DNA of 64,000 nt from Pseudonocardia sp. T1-2H (GTDB taxonomy: Bacteria > Actinomycetota > Actinomycetes > Mycobacteriales > Pseudonocardiaceae): contig NZ_JBBPCL010000001.1 of the NCBI RefSeq assembly GCF_038039215.1, forward strand, positions 2,666,001 through 2,730,000. Reading direction: 5' to 3'. Below are positions 8,585 to 17,505 of this stretch, piece after piece. The position numbers were made by a program, and so were the translations under genes. The notes beneath the pieces are model-generated. The model ran no database searches, was not told the origin of the DNA, and saw only the letters and a program-made list of their open reading frames with translations. Positions within the stretch are counted from its first letter, which is position 1. Each line of letters begins with the position of its first letter.

Positions 8585-8875
8585 ATGAACGCACGCACGC
8601 GTCGCTCGCTGATCGCGGTCGCCGTCGGGGTCGCGGTCCTGCCGCTCGTCGGCGTCGGAGCTGCTTACGCGGCCCAGGACACCCAGAGCCCGTTGCAGGG
8701 GGTGGACGCCGGGCAGGCCACGGCCGAGACGGCGGTCCGGTCCCTCGTCGACGGCGTCAACGGGGACAACCGTCCCGACGGCGCCAACGGCATGGAGAGC
8801 GAGTTCATGCAGCTCGACCCCCGCTTCGTCGAAGGCCCGGCCGGTGGTCTGGTGAAGAACGGGCCCCTCGAATAG
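8585..8875 (+). CDS. Small secreted protein of unknown function
   Basis: The product is 96 aa. An N-terminal [20 protein letters not shown] stretch ending GAAYA-AQ is a Sec-type (possibly Tat-like) signal peptide cleaved after AYA, leaving about 68 residues. The mature part is acidic and Asn/Gly/Asp-rich, has no Cys and matches no family I know. It lies 58 bases behind the [2Fe-2S] subunit on the same strand. Co-transcription, and a role with the exported enzyme, are possible but unproven. The start at 8585 is chosen because the signal peptide begins there. Confidence 0.75.
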   Translation: MNARTRRSLIAVAVGVAVLPLVGVGAAYAAQDTQSPLQGVDAGQATAETAVRSLVDGVNGDNRPDGANGMESEFMQLDPRFVEGPAGGLVKNGPLE

Positions 8876-9030
8876 GCCGGCCCGGCCTACAGGCCGCGGG
8901 TGCCTCGACCTCTTCCTCGACGCCGTCGCCGACGGTGCGAGCACCGATGCGTCGTGGGTCCTCGACGGCCGCCTCGAACGCCGGCGGCCGCCCCGGCGTG
9001 ATCGCGCAGCGTCGGGCTAGCCTCGGTGGC

Positions 9031-10512
9031 ATGAGCGTCGCGGTCGGGTCGTTGTTCACGTTCGACAACTCCTATGCCCGTGAACTGGGGGCGCTGTGCG
9101 AGCCCTGGCAGGCGGCGCCGGCTCCCGCGCCCCGACTGCTGGCGCTCAACGAGGAGCTCGCCGCGGAGCTGGGTGTCGACGCCGAGGCGCTGAGAGCGCC
9201 GGAGGGTGTGGCCGTCCTCGTCGGCAACGCCACGCCCGAGGGCGCGTCGCCGGTGGCCCAGGCGTACGCCGGCCACCAGTTCGGCGGGTACGTGCCCCGC
9301 CTCGGCGACGGCCGCGCGCTCCTGCTCGGCGAGGTGCTCGACGTCCACGGACGCCGCCGCGACCTGCACTTCAAGGGTTCGGGCCGCACCCCCTTCGCGC
9401 GCGGGGGTGACGGGAAGGCACCCGTCGGGCCGATGCTGCGGGAGTACGTGGTCGGGGAGGCGATGCATGCTCTCGGCGTCCCCACCACCCGCGCGCTCGC
9501 GGTGGTGGCGACCGGCGAGCAGGTGGTGCGGGAGACGATGCTGCCCGGCGCGGTGCTGACCCGGGTCGCGTCGAGCCATGTCCGCGTCGGCACGTTCCAG
9601 TACGCGGCGGCGCGGCAGGACCCCGCGCTCGTGCGGCGCCTCGCCGACCACGTGATCGCCCGCCACCACCCCGACGCGGCCGAGGCGGAGAACCCGTACC
9701 TCGCGCTCTACGAGAGTGTCGTCGACGCGCAGGCGTCGCTGATCGCCCGCTGGATGCTCGTCGGGTTCGTCCACGGCGTCATGAACACCGACAACATGAC
9801 GATCTCCGGCGAGACCATCGACTACGGCCCCTGCGCGTTCATGGACGCCTTCGACCCCGCCACCGTGTTCAGCTCGATCGACCACGGCGGCCGCTACGCC
9901 TACGGCAACCAGCCGGGCATCGCGCAGTGGAACCTGGCGCGGTTGGCCGAGACGCTGCTGCCCCTGATCCATGCGGACACGGACGCCGCGGTCGAGGCCG
10001 CCACCGAGGTGCTGTCGTCGTTCGCGGACCGCTACGGCCGGTACCGGAGCGACGGGATGCGCGCCAAGTTGGGCATCCCGGGCACCGACGAAGAGGACGG
10101 CTCGCTGATCGAGGACCTGCTGGCGCTGCTGAAGGCGCAGCGGGTCGACTTCACCTCCTTCTTCCGGGCGCTGTCGTCGTCGCTGCGCGGAGACGCGGCG
10201 CCCGCGCGAGCGCTCTTCGCCGAGCCCGACGCCTTCGACGCGTGGTCGGGCCGGTGGCGGGCACGGCTGGCGTCCCGTGCGGCCGACCCGCGGGAGACCG
10301 CGGAGGCCATGGACCGGGTCAACCCCGTCTACGTGCCACGGAACCATCTGGTGGACGAGGCGCTCGCCGCGGCGACCGCCGGCGACATGGAACCCTTCCA
10401 CCGGCTGCTCGACGTGCTCGCGCGACCCTTCGAGGTGCGGCCCGGCCTGGAGTCGTACGCCCTACCGGCCCCGCCGAGCTTCGGCACCTACCGCACGTTC
10501 TGCGGTACCTGA
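9031..10512 (+). CDS. selO: Protein adenylyltransferase SelO (YdiU/UPF0061 family)
   Basis: The product is 493 aa, the usual SelO length. SelO is a pseudokinase-fold enzyme that transfers AMP from ATP to Ser, Thr or Tyr of target proteins. The family hallmarks are visible: [19 protein letters not shown], the nucleotide-binding [20 protein letters not shown] with its Lys, the NTDNMTISG metal-binding segment, and [13 protein letters not shown]. No C-terminal selenocysteine motif is present; the protein ends in FCGT. The ATG at 9031 is where homology begins, although its ribosome site is weak. The in-frame extension to 8935 is unsupported. It stands alone between the Mo-hydroxylase group and a LysR gene. 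Confidence 0.93.
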   Translation: MSVAVGSLFTFDNSYARELGALCEPWQAAPAPAPRLLALNEELAAELGVDAEALRAPEGVAVLVGNATPEGASPVAQAYAGHQFGGYVPRLGDGRALLLGEVLDVHGRRRDLHFKGSGRTPFARGGDGKAPVGPMLREYVVGEAMHALGVPTTRALAVVATGEQVVRETMLPGAVLTRVASSHVRVGTFQYAAARQDPALVRRLADHVIARHHPDAAEAENPYLALYESVVDAQASLIARWMLVGFVHGVMNTDNMTISGETIDYGPCAFMDAFDPATVFSSIDHGGRYAYGNQPGIAQWNLARLAETLLPLIHADTDAAVEAATEVLSSFADRYGRYRSDGMRAKLGIPGTDEEDGSLIEDLLALLKAQRVDFTSFFRALSSSLRGDAAPARALFAEPDAFDAWSGRWRARLASRAADPRETAEAMDRVNPVYVPRNHLVDEALAAATAGDMEPFHRLLDVLARPFEVRPGLESYALPAPPSFGTYRTFCGT

Positions 10513-10525
10513 CTCCGGGAGCGGC

Positions 10526-10645
10526 TCACCCGGCGGGGCCGGGCCGAGCGGACAGGAGCGGTCGCAGCGCCGCGGCGAACTCGCCGGGTGAGCCGACGAA
10601 CCCGCTGTGATCTCCGGGGAGCGTGACGAGAGGTCGGTGTGCACA
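10526..10645 (-). pseudogene. C-terminal remnant of an alpha/beta hydrolase
   Basis: On the minus strand a short frame ending at the stop at 10526-10528 reads RPLVTLPGDHSGFVGSPGEF followed by AAALRPLL. This is the typical C-terminus of an alpha/beta hydrolase, with the catalytic His in the GDHSGF turn. Nothing upstream continues the fold, so only the last ~35 residues survive. The space is now the upstream region of the LysR gene. Confidence 0.5.
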
Positions 10646-10733
10646 GCTGTCCTGAGATGACTCGCGCGCCCCGCGGCGAATGTGACCGGGGTCCCGCTGC
10701 TCGGGGGATCCGTCGGGGCGAGGATCGGCAATC

Positions 10734-11645
10734 GTGCAGATCGAGTGGATTCATGCGTTCCTCGCCGTGGTCGACCGGGGCGGGTTCACCGCGGCGGCCG
10801 TCCATCTCTACCGGTCCCAGGGACGGATCTCCAGCCACATCGCCTCGCTGGAACGCGAGCTCGGCGCGCAGCTGTTCGACCGTGACCAGCGGCCGGCCCG
10901 GCTGACCGCGGCGGGGGAGGCCCTCGTGACGCACGCCCGGGCCATGGTCGAGGAACTCGACGCAGGCCGGGCCGCGATGGCCTCGGTGCAGGGCCTGATC
11001 CGGGGTGACGTGACGCTCGCGACCTATCCGAGCGCCGGCGCCGCGTTCGTGCCCGAGGTGCTCCGCCGCTTCTCCGAGGACTTCCCCGGCATCCGCGTCG
11101 AGCTGGTCGAACAGGCGGTGCGCGGCATCGACCGGGCCCTGGACCAGGGGCCCGCCCTGCTCGCGGTCCGGCCGACCCTGCCGCCGCCGCGCAGCACCCA
11201 CTCGTTGAGCCACAGGCTGCTGTGGCGGGAGCCGATGTGCCTCGTCGTCCCGTTGGGGCACCGCCTGGCGGACCAGGAGACCGCGGCGCTGGCGGATCTG
11301 CGCAGAGAGCAGCTCGTCGTCTCCGGGCACGACCTGCGCTACGACACCGAGGCCTTCCGGCTGCTCACCCGGAAGAGCATCGAACCCCAGATCCGGTTCC
11401 TGTCCGACCAGCCGCAGATCCTCGTCGGCCTGGTCCGGAGCGGGCTCGCGCTCGGCTTCACCAACCGGCTCGCGATCGACAGCGTCCGGACCGACGGCGT
11501 GGCGGTCGTCGGGGTCTCCCCGCGGGTATACCGCGAGGTCGGCGTGTACTGGGCACCGGCCCTGGCCGGCTCCCCGGCGGCGTCGGCGCTGCTCGAGACC
11601 CTGCTCGGGACGCCCGTGCCGGACACGACCATCGATCTCCGGTAG
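10734..11645 (+). CDS. LysR-family transcriptional regulator
   Basis: The product is 303 aa from a GTG start. The winged helix-turn-helix occupies residues 1-60 (FLAVVDRGGFTAAAVHLYRS, then QLFDRD). The type-2 periplasmic-binding-protein-like effector domain covers about 90-300. The effector is unknown. LysR proteins usually act on a neighbouring gene. The SDR/2-oxoacid dehydrogenase operon begins 216 bases downstream on the same strand, and selO lies upstream, so neither shows the classic divergent layout. The divergent partner may have been the hydrolase of which only the remnant at 10526-10645 is left. Confidence 0.9.
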   Translation: MQIEWIHAFLAVVDRGGFTAAAVHLYRSQGRISSHIASLERELGAQLFDRDQRPARLTAAGEALVTHARAMVEELDAGRAAMASVQGLIRGDVTLATYPSAGAAFVPEVLRRFSEDFPGIRVELVEQAVRGIDRALDQGPALLAVRPTLPPPRSTHSLSHRLLWREPMCLVVPLGHRLADQETAALADLRREQLVVSGHDLRYDTEAFRLLTRKSIEPQIRFLSDQPQILVGLVRSGLALGFTNRLAIDSVRTDGVAVVGVSPRVYREVGVYWAPALAGSPAASALLETLLGTPVPDTTIDLR

Positions 11646-11695
11646 CGCCGCGGGGGCCATCCGAGTTCCGGATGTTCAGGACCGAGGAGTCGCCA

Positions 11696-11725
11696 TTGAC
11701 GGGAGGGGGCGCCCGGCCGAAGCTT
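11696..11725 (+). promoter_or_regulatory. Candidate promoter of the SDR/2-oxoacid dehydrogenase operon
   Basis: A TTGACG box at 11696-11701 is followed after 18 bases by AAGCTT at 11720-11725, 137 bases before the TTG start of the SDR gene. An inverted repeat CATCCG-N5-CGGATG lies just upstream at 11658-11674 and could be a regulator site. The assignment rests on box similarity only. Confidence 0.35.
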
Positions 11726-11861
11726 GATGCACGTTCCTGGACGGTGACGCGGACCACAGCGAGTGACGTGGGGAGACCGCGCGTCCGGGCAGAAGAGCAC
11801 CCCCCACCGGGGAGGCGCCGCCTCCTCGGGCGATGACCCCTGCGGTCAGAAGGGCCACCCC

Positions 11862-12653
11862 TTGACGACAGTGCAGTCGAAACCCCCCGAAGCCTCGGTC
11901 GCCGGCCTGGTCGCGATCGTGACCGGCTCCAGCTCGGGCATCGGCAGGGCCATCGCCGGCCGGTTGGCCGCCGGAGGCGCCCGGATCGTGGTCAACTCCC
12001 GCGACGACGGACGCGCGAAGGAGGCCGCCGACGAGATCGTGGCGGCCGGGTACGAGGCCGTCGGCGTCGCCGCGGACGTGAGCCTGCCCGAGGGCGGGCA
12101 GATCCTGGTCGACGCCGCCGTCGCGGCCTACGGCCGTCTCGACGTGTTGGTCAACAACGCCGGCATCCCGCTGGTCCGGGCCGCCGAGGAGATCACCCCC
12201 GAGGAGTGGGCGACCGTCCTCGCCACCAATCTCACCGGGCCGTTCCACTGCGCCCAGGCGGCGGCGCGGGTCATGCTTCCGGCCCGCAGCGGGACGATCA
12301 TCAACGTCTCGTCGGTGCTGGGGGCGACCGCGATCCCCGGCCGCACCGCCTACTCCACCGCCAAGCACGGCCTGGACGGGCTGACGAAGTCGCTCGCCGT
12401 CGAGTGGGCCGACCGCGGAGTCCGCGTCCTGTCGGTCAACCCCGGTTACGTGGCCACCCCGTTCGTCGAGCAGACCATGAGCAGCGGCCGCTTCTCGGCC
12501 GATGACATCGAGCGCCGCACCCCGCTGGGCCGCCTCGCGGCCCCGGCCGAGGTCGCCGAGGTCGTCGCGTTCCTCGCGTCGCCCGCGGCCTCCTACATGA
12601 CCGGGGCCCAGATCCCGGTCGACGGCGGCTGGCTCGCCTACGGCGGCTGGTGA
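11862..12653 (+). CDS. Short-chain dehydrogenase/reductase (SDR), classical type
   Basis: The product is 263 aa if it starts at the TTG at 11862, which has AGAAGG eight bases upstream; the frame is open further back to 11763 but homology starts here. The cofactor loop TGSSSGIG is at 21-28, NNAG at 98-101 and the catalytic S150/Y164/K168 set is complete (AYSTAK). It resembles glucose-1-dehydrogenase and 3-oxoacyl-ACP reductase-like SDRs that oxidise a hydroxyl group with NAD(P). It directly precedes the E1 alpha gene, so it probably makes a keto group that feeds the 2-oxoacid dehydrogenase. The exact substrate is unknown. Confidence 0.85.
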   Translation: MTTVQSKPPEASVAGLVAIVTGSSSGIGRAIAGRLAAGGARIVVNSRDDGRAKEAADEIVAAGYEAVGVAADVSLPEGGQILVDAAVAAYGRLDVLVNNAGIPLVRAAEEITPEEWATVLATNLTGPFHCAQAAARVMLPARSGTIINVSSVLGATAIPGRTAYSTAKHGLDGLTKSLAVEWADRGVRVLSVNPGYVATPFVEQTMSSGRFSADDIERRTPLGRLAAPAEVAEVVAFLASPAASYMTGAQIPVDGGWLAYGGW

Positions 12654-12706
12654 CCGCCGTGTCTCCCCAGAACCCGGCTGCCCCGCAGCCGCCACGAGAG
12701 GTACCG

Positions 12707-13798
12707 ATGTCCGGATTCACCCCACAGTTCCGCCCCGAGCACGGGGAGGCGACCCCGTGGACCGTGCTGCGCCCCGACGGCGAGCTGGAGCCCGGCCGCG
12801 AGGCCGCCCTGTCCGACGAGCAGCTCCGCGACGCCTGCGAGCTCACGCTCTTCTCCCGCGCCTTCGACGAGAAGGGCTTCAGCCTGCAGCGCCAGGGACG
12901 TTTCGGCACGTTCTCGCCGGTCCGCGGGCAGGAGGCGTCCGTGGTGGGCGCGGCGTTCGCGCTCGACCCGGCCCGCGACTGGGTCGTCCCGCAGTACCGC
13001 GAGCTGCCCGCGCTGCTTCGTCAGGGCCTGCCGCTCGAGCAGTTCATGCTGACCTTCCTCGGTGACCCGCGCGGCGGCGCCGCACCCGAGGGCGTGAACG
13101 TGCTGCCCATCCAGATCGGCCTGGCCGCCCAGCTCCCGCAGGCCGTCGGGCTCGCGTGGGGCCACGCGCTGCAGGGCCGCGACAGCGTCGTCGCGGTCTT
13201 CTGCGGGGACGGCGCCTCGTCGGAGGGCGACTTCCATGAGGCCTGCAACCTCGCCGGCACCTTGCGCGCGCCCGTCGTCTTCGTCGTGCAGAACAACGGC
13301 TGGGCGATCTCCACCCCGCGCGCCCGGCAGTCCGCCGCGGCGACGCTCGCGGGCCGCGCGCCGGGCTACGGGATCCCCGGTGCCCTGGTCGACGGCAACG
13401 ACCTGCTCGCCGTTCACCAGGTCGTGGCCGACGCCGTGGCCCGCGCCCGGGCCGGTGAGGGCCCGACGCTGGTCGAGACGCTGACCTACCGGCTCGGCGA
13501 CCACAACACCGCCGACGACGCCAGCCGCTACCAGCCCGCCGAGGAGCTGGAGGCGTGGGCGCCGCGGGACCCGATCAGTCGCGTCCTGGCCCACCTGCGG
13601 ACGCGCGAGCTGTGGGACGACGCCCACGACACCGCGGTGCGCGAGCGGATCGCCGCCCGGATCGACGAGGCGGTGCGGACCGTCGAGGCGATGGAACCGC
13701 CCGGTGTCGAGCACCTCTTCGAGCACGTGACCGAGACGTTGTCGCCCCGGCTGCAGGGCCAGCGCGCCGAACTCCAGGCCCAGGTGAGAACCCGATGA
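12707..13798 (+). CDS. 2-oxoacid dehydrogenase E1 component, alpha subunit
   Basis: The product is 363 aa from the ATG at 12707 (GAGAGG five bases upstream). A GTG at 12650 overlapping the SDR stop would give a 19-residue extension. The thiamine-diphosphate motif GDGASSEGDFHEACN to NNGW spans about 167-198. It is the alpha subunit of a heterotetrameric E1 (pyruvate, branched-chain 2-oxoacid or acetoin type) that decarboxylates the 2-oxoacid and reductively acylates E2. The RGQEASVVGAAFAL and PQYREL segments are closest to branched-chain/pyruvate E1 alpha of Gram-positives. The beta subunit follows with a four-base overlap. Confidence 0.9.
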   Translation: MSGFTPQFRPEHGEATPWTVLRPDGELEPGREAALSDEQLRDACELTLFSRAFDEKGFSLQRQGRFGTFSPVRGQEASVVGAAFALDPARDWVVPQYRELPALLRQGLPLEQFMLTFLGDPRGGAAPEGVNVLPIQIGLAAQLPQAVGLAWGHALQGRDSVVAVFCGDGASSEGDFHEACNLAGTLRAPVVFVVQNNGWAISTPRARQSAAATLAGRAPGYGIPGALVDGNDLLAVHQVVADAVARARAGEGPTLVETLTYRLGDHNTADDASRYQPAEELEAWAPRDPISRVLAHLRTRELWDDAHDTAVRERIAARIDEAVRTVEAMEPPGVEHLFEHVTETLSPRLQGQRAELQAQVRTR

Positions 13799-14775
13799 CC
13801 CGGCTCAACATGCTCCAGGCGATCAACACGACGCTGCGCGGCGAGCTCGCCCGCGACGAGCGGACCCTCGTCCTCGGGCAGGACGTCGGCCGGCTCGGCG
13901 GCGTCTTCCGCGCCACCGACGGCCTGCTCGACGAGTTCGGCCCGGACCGCGTCGTCGACATGCCTCTCGCCGAGGCCTCGATCGTCGGCGCGGCGATCGG
14001 CCTCGCGGCCGCCGGACTGGTGCCCATCGCCGAGATGCAGTTCCTCGGCTTCAGCCACCAGGCCTTCCACCAGATCGGCGCCCAGCTGGCCCGGATGCGC
14101 TACCGCTCGCAGGGCCGCTTCCCGATGCCGGTGGTGATCCGCGCTCCGTTCGGCGGCGGGGTCCGGACCCCGGAGCTGCACTCCGAGGCCCTCGAGGCGC
14201 AGTTCGTGCAGAGCCCCGGGCTCTCCGTGGTCATGCCGGCCACCCCGGCCGACGCCAAGGGGCTCCTGCAGACCGCGGTCCGGTCGTCGGACCCGGTGCT
14301 GTTCTGCGAGCCACTACGCGGCTACCGCCTGGTCACCGGGGAGGTCGCGGACGGCGACGCTCCGGTGCCGTTCGGGAAGCTGCGAGTCGCCCGCGACGGC
14401 ACCGACGTCACGCTCGTCGCGTGGAGCGCGGCGGTCCAGGTCGCCGAGAAGGCCGCCGAGGCGCTGGCCGAGGAGGGCATCTCCGCCGCCGTCGTGGACC
14501 TGCGCACCCTGGTGCCGCTCGACGAGGCCGGTCTGGCCGACGCCGTCGCGGCGACCGGCCGCTGCGTGGTCGTGCACGAGGCCCCGCTCAGCGCGGGCTT
14601 CGGCGCCGAGGTCGTGGCGACGGTCAACGACGCGGCGTTCTACTCGCTCGAGGCCCCGGTGGCGCGGGTCGCCGCGCCGGACACCCCCTACCCGCCCGGC
14701 CGGATCGAGGACCACTTCGTGCCCGGCGTGGACCGGGTCGTCGCGGCGGCGAGGGCGACGGTGAAGGCGGCATGA
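13795..14775 (+). CDS. 2-oxoacid dehydrogenase E1 component, beta subunit
   Basis: The product is 326 aa. It is a transketolase-type pyrimidine-binding domain followed by a C-terminal transketolase domain, the standard E1 beta layout. Visible hallmarks are LGQDVGRLGGVFRATDGL, the pyrimidine-contacting Glu in PLAEASIVGAAIG, and PVVIRAPFGGG. The ATG at 13795 overlaps the E1 alpha stop (ATGA). Together with E1 alpha it forms the alpha2beta2 decarboxylase. The start of the E2 gene overlaps its stop in the same way, so the four subunits should be made in balanced amounts from one transcript. Confidence 0.92.
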   Translation: MTRLNMLQAINTTLRGELARDERTLVLGQDVGRLGGVFRATDGLLDEFGPDRVVDMPLAEASIVGAAIGLAAAGLVPIAEMQFLGFSHQAFHQIGAQLARMRYRSQGRFPMPVVIRAPFGGGVRTPELHSEALEAQFVQSPGLSVVMPATPADAKGLLQTAVRSSDPVLFCEPLRGYRLVTGEVADGDAPVPFGKLRVARDGTDVTLVAWSAAVQVAEKAAEALAEEGISAAVVDLRTLVPLDEAGLADAVAATGRCVVVHEAPLSAGFGAEVVATVNDAAFYSLEAPVARVAAPDTPYPPGRIEDHFVPGVDRVVAAARATVKAA

Positions 14776-16058
14776 GCACCACCGTGTTCCGGCTCCCCGA
14801 CATCGGGGAGGGCCTCGCCGAGGCCGAGATCGTCGAGTGGCTGGTGGCGGCGGGGGCCGAGGTCCGCGCCGACCAGCCCGTCGTGACGGTCGAGACGGCG
14901 AAGGCACAGGTCGAGCTGCCCGCGCCGGCCGACGGGGTGATCACCGAGCTCGCGCACGGGCCGGGGGACATCGTCCCGGTCGGGTCGGCCCTGTTCACGT
15001 TCGAGGCGACGGGTTCGGGAGCCGACGCCGTGGAGCCGGCGCCCGCGAGCGAACCCGCGCTCGCCACCGCTCCGGCCGTCGACGGTCGGGCCGTGCCCGC
15101 GTCCCCGGCCCGCCCCGGCGCCGGCCGCCGCCGGGTGCTGGCCGCCCCGAGCACCCGCCGGCTGGCGGTCGAGCACGGCATCGAGCTGGCCGAGCTCACC
15201 GGCAGCGGACCGAACGGCCGGATCGTCCTCGACGACGTCCGCGCCGCGATGGCCGGCGGCGCTCGGTCCGTCGACGGTGCCGCGCCGCGGAGCCCGGAGC
15301 CGGTCACCGCGCAGGCGGCCGTCACCCCTGCCACCGCTCCGGTCGAGCCCGTCGCGGGGGAGACCCAGGTCCGGCCGCTGCGCGGGCTGCGCCGTCAGGT
15401 CGCCCGGGCCATGACCGCGGCCTGGTCGGTCCCGCACATCACCGAGTTCCGCGAGGTCGACGCGACCGAGCTCGAACGCGCCCACCGCACCCTGCGGGCG
15501 GACGCCGAGGAGCAGGGGCTGCGGCTGACGCTGCTGCCGCTGCTCGTCCGTGCGGTGACGACGGCCCTGCGCCGGCACCCGGACTTCAACGCGACCCTCG
15601 ACATGGAGCGCGAGGAGGTCACGCTGCACCGGCGTCTCGACGTCGGGATCGCGGCCGCCACCCCGGACGGCCTCATCGTGCCGGTGCTGCGCGACGCCGG
15701 CCGGCGCAGCGTGCCCGGCCTGGCCAGGGAGATCGCCCGGCTCGGCGCGGGCGCCCGTGAACGCTCGCTCCCGCTGCAGGACACGACCGGCGGCACATTC
15801 ACGATCAGCAACTTCGGCAGCTACGGCACCTGGCTGGGCACCCCGCTGATCAATGCTCCGCAGGTGGCGATCGCCGGGTTCGGCCGGGTCCACGACGCGG
15901 TGGTCCCGGTGGACGGCGTCCCGGCGGTGCGCCGGGTGCTGCCGCTCGCGGTCGCGGCGGACCACCGCCTGATCGACGGCGAGCACCTCGGTGCCTTCGT
16001 GAACACCCTCGAGCGGCTGATCCGCACCCCGCTGCTGCTGCTGGGCGAGGAGGACTGA
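14772..16058 (+). CDS. Dihydrolipoamide acyltransferase, E2 component
   Basis: The product is 428 aa. A single lipoyl domain occupies about 1-78 with the lipoylated K44 in VETAKAQVEL. An Ala/Pro-rich linker follows, then a peripheral-subunit-binding domain at about 130-165 (APSTRRLAVEHGIELAEL). The catalytic acyltransferase core ends with the DHRLIDG motif, H398. One lipoyl domain and the motif order are typical of branched-chain/acetoin-type E2 rather than multi-lipoyl actinobacterial SucB/PDH. It transfers the acyl group from the lipoyl arm to CoA. The ATG overlaps the E1 beta stop by four bases and the E3 start shares one base with its stop. Confidence 0.93.
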   Translation: MSTTVFRLPDIGEGLAEAEIVEWLVAAGAEVRADQPVVTVETAKAQVELPAPADGVITELAHGPGDIVPVGSALFTFEATGSGADAVEPAPASEPALATAPAVDGRAVPASPARPGAGRRRVLAAPSTRRLAVEHGIELAELTGSGPNGRIVLDDVRAAMAGGARSVDGAAPRSPEPVTAQAAVTPATAPVEPVAGETQVRPLRGLRRQVARAMTAAWSVPHITEFREVDATELERAHRTLRADAEEQGLRLTLLPLLVRAVTTALRRHPDFNATLDMEREEVTLHRRLDVGIAAATPDGLIVPVLRDAGRRSVPGLAREIARLGAGARERSLPLQDTTGGTFTISNFGSYGTWLGTPLINAPQVAIAGFGRVHDAVVPVDGVPAVRRVLPLAVAADHRLIDGEHLGAFVNTLERLIRTPLLLLGEED

Positions 16059-17503
16059 TGGTCGTCGGAGAGATCGCCGAGGCCGTCGACCTGCTCGTCG
16101 TCGGCGGCGGCCCCGCGGGCTATGCGGCCGCGCTGCGCGGCGCCCAGCGCGGCCGCGACGTCCTGGTGATCGACCGGGACGGTGAGGACGGCGTCGGCGG
16201 GGTGTGCCTGCGTGCGGGCTGCATCCCGTCCAAGGCGCTGATCGAGATGGCCGACGTGGCGGAACGGGCCGCCGGCTACGCGTCGGCGGGCCTGTCCGTC
16301 GGCGAGTGTTCGGTGGACCTGGGCGCCTTCCAGGCGCACAAGGCGCGCATCGTCGGCGAGCTGACCGGGGGAGTCCGGTCGTTGCTGGCCGCAGCCGGGG
16401 TCCGGGTGCTCGCCGGTGACCTCCGGTTCACCCGCCCGGACCAGGCCGTGGTCCGCACGCCCGCCGGCCGTGCGGCGTTCGTCGAGTTCCGCGACGTCGT
16501 CATCGCCACCGGCTCGCGCCCGGCCGTGCTGCCCCACCTGGTACCCGACGGCGTACGCGTCCTGGACAGCACGGGAGCGCTCGACCTCCCCGAGCTGCCT
16601 GCCACGGTGGCGGTCGTCGGCGCCGGCTACATCGGGGTCGAGCTCGGCACGGCATTGGCAAAGCTCGGTTCGTCCGTGACCCTGGTGGAGATGGCCGAAC
16701 GGATCCTGCCCGAGATCGACGTCGCGTTGACCCGTCCGGTCGCCCGGCGGCTCGACGAGCTGGGCGTCACCGTGCTCACGGCCGCCCGCGCCGGCGAGCA
16801 CCGGGGCACGATCCTGCACGTGCGCCGCGGCGACCGGGACGTCGAGGTGAAGGCCGACGTCGTGATCGTCGCGGTCGGCCGCCGCCCGAACACCGACGAG
16901 CTGGGCCTCGACCGGCTCGGCGTGACGCCGGGCGACGACGGCCTCCTGCACGTCGCCCCCGATCGGACGTTGCGCCCGCATGTGGCCGCGGTCGGCGACG
17001 TCACGCCGGGGCCGGCGCTGGCGCACAAGGGCTACGCCGAGGCACCGGTCGCGGTGGACGCGTTGTGCGGGGACCGCGTGACCTTCCAGCCGGCCGCGAT
17101 CCCCGCCGTGGTGTTCGCCGACCCCGAGATCGCGACGGTGGGCCTGTCCGCCGCCGCGGCCCGCGCCGAGGGACTGGACCCGGTCGTCACCACGATCCCG
17201 ATGGCCGGCAACGGCCGGGCACTCACGCTGCGCGCCCCGCGCGGGACGGTGCAGCTGGTGTCGGAGACCGGTACCGGCCTCGTCCTCGGGCTGCACGTGG
17301 TCGGCCCGCACGCCTCCGAGCTGGTCGCCGAGGGCACGGTGGCCATCGAGATGGGCGCGACGGTGGAGGATCTCGCCGACACCGTGCACGTCCACCCCAC
17401 CGTCGGGGAGCAGGTCCAGGAGGCGGCCCGCGCGGCCGCCGGCCGTGGCCTGCACTCCGCGAGCCCGGCACGACGCCCGCACCACCACCTCAACAAGGAG
17501 TGA
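16058..17503 (+). CDS. lpdA: Dihydrolipoyl dehydrogenase, E3 component
   Basis: The product is 481 aa. An N-terminal FAD loop VVGGGPAGYAAA, the redox disulfide C50/C55 (GGVCLRAGCIPSK), a second Rossmann loop VGAGYIGVELG and the C-terminal catalytic pair H446/E451 (VHPTVGE) are all present. It reoxidises dihydrolipoyl E2 with NAD. The redox motif reads CLRAGC instead of the usual CLNVGC; the cysteines are intact, so activity is expected. It sits at the end of the E1-E2-E3 run, giving the complex its own dedicated E3. The last ~20 residues (RRPHHHLNKE) form an unusual His-rich tail. Confidence 0.93.
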   Translation: MVVGEIAEAVDLLVVGGGPAGYAAALRGAQRGRDVLVIDRDGEDGVGGVCLRAGCIPSKALIEMADVAERAAGYASAGLSVGECSVDLGAFQAHKARIVGELTGGVRSLLAAAGVRVLAGDLRFTRPDQAVVRTPAGRAAFVEFRDVVIATGSRPAVLPHLVPDGVRVLDSTGALDLPELPATVAVVGAGYIGVELGTALAKLGSSVTLVEMAERILPEIDVALTRPVARRLDELGVTVLTAARAGEHRGTILHVRRGDRDVEVKADVVIVAVGRRPNTDELGLDRLGVTPGDDGLLHVAPDRTLRPHVAAVGDVTPGPALAHKGYAEAPVAVDALCGDRVTFQPAAIPAVVFADPEIATVGLSAAAARAEGLDPVVTTIPMAGNGRALTLRAPRGTVQLVSETGTGLVLGLHVVGPHASELVAEGTVAIEMGATVEDLADTVHVHPTVGEQVQEAARAAAGRGLHSASPARRPHHHLNKE

Positions 17504-17505
17504 CC

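Noticed and set aside
11658..11674. CATCCG-N5-CGGATG as a terminator of the LysR gene
   Set aside because: The six-base stem is short and lacks a U-tract; it is better considered a weak operator candidate or chance.
15821..17488. A 555-codon minus-strand frame across the E3 gene
   Set aside because: Shadow of a well-conserved dihydrolipoyl dehydrogenase on the plus strand.
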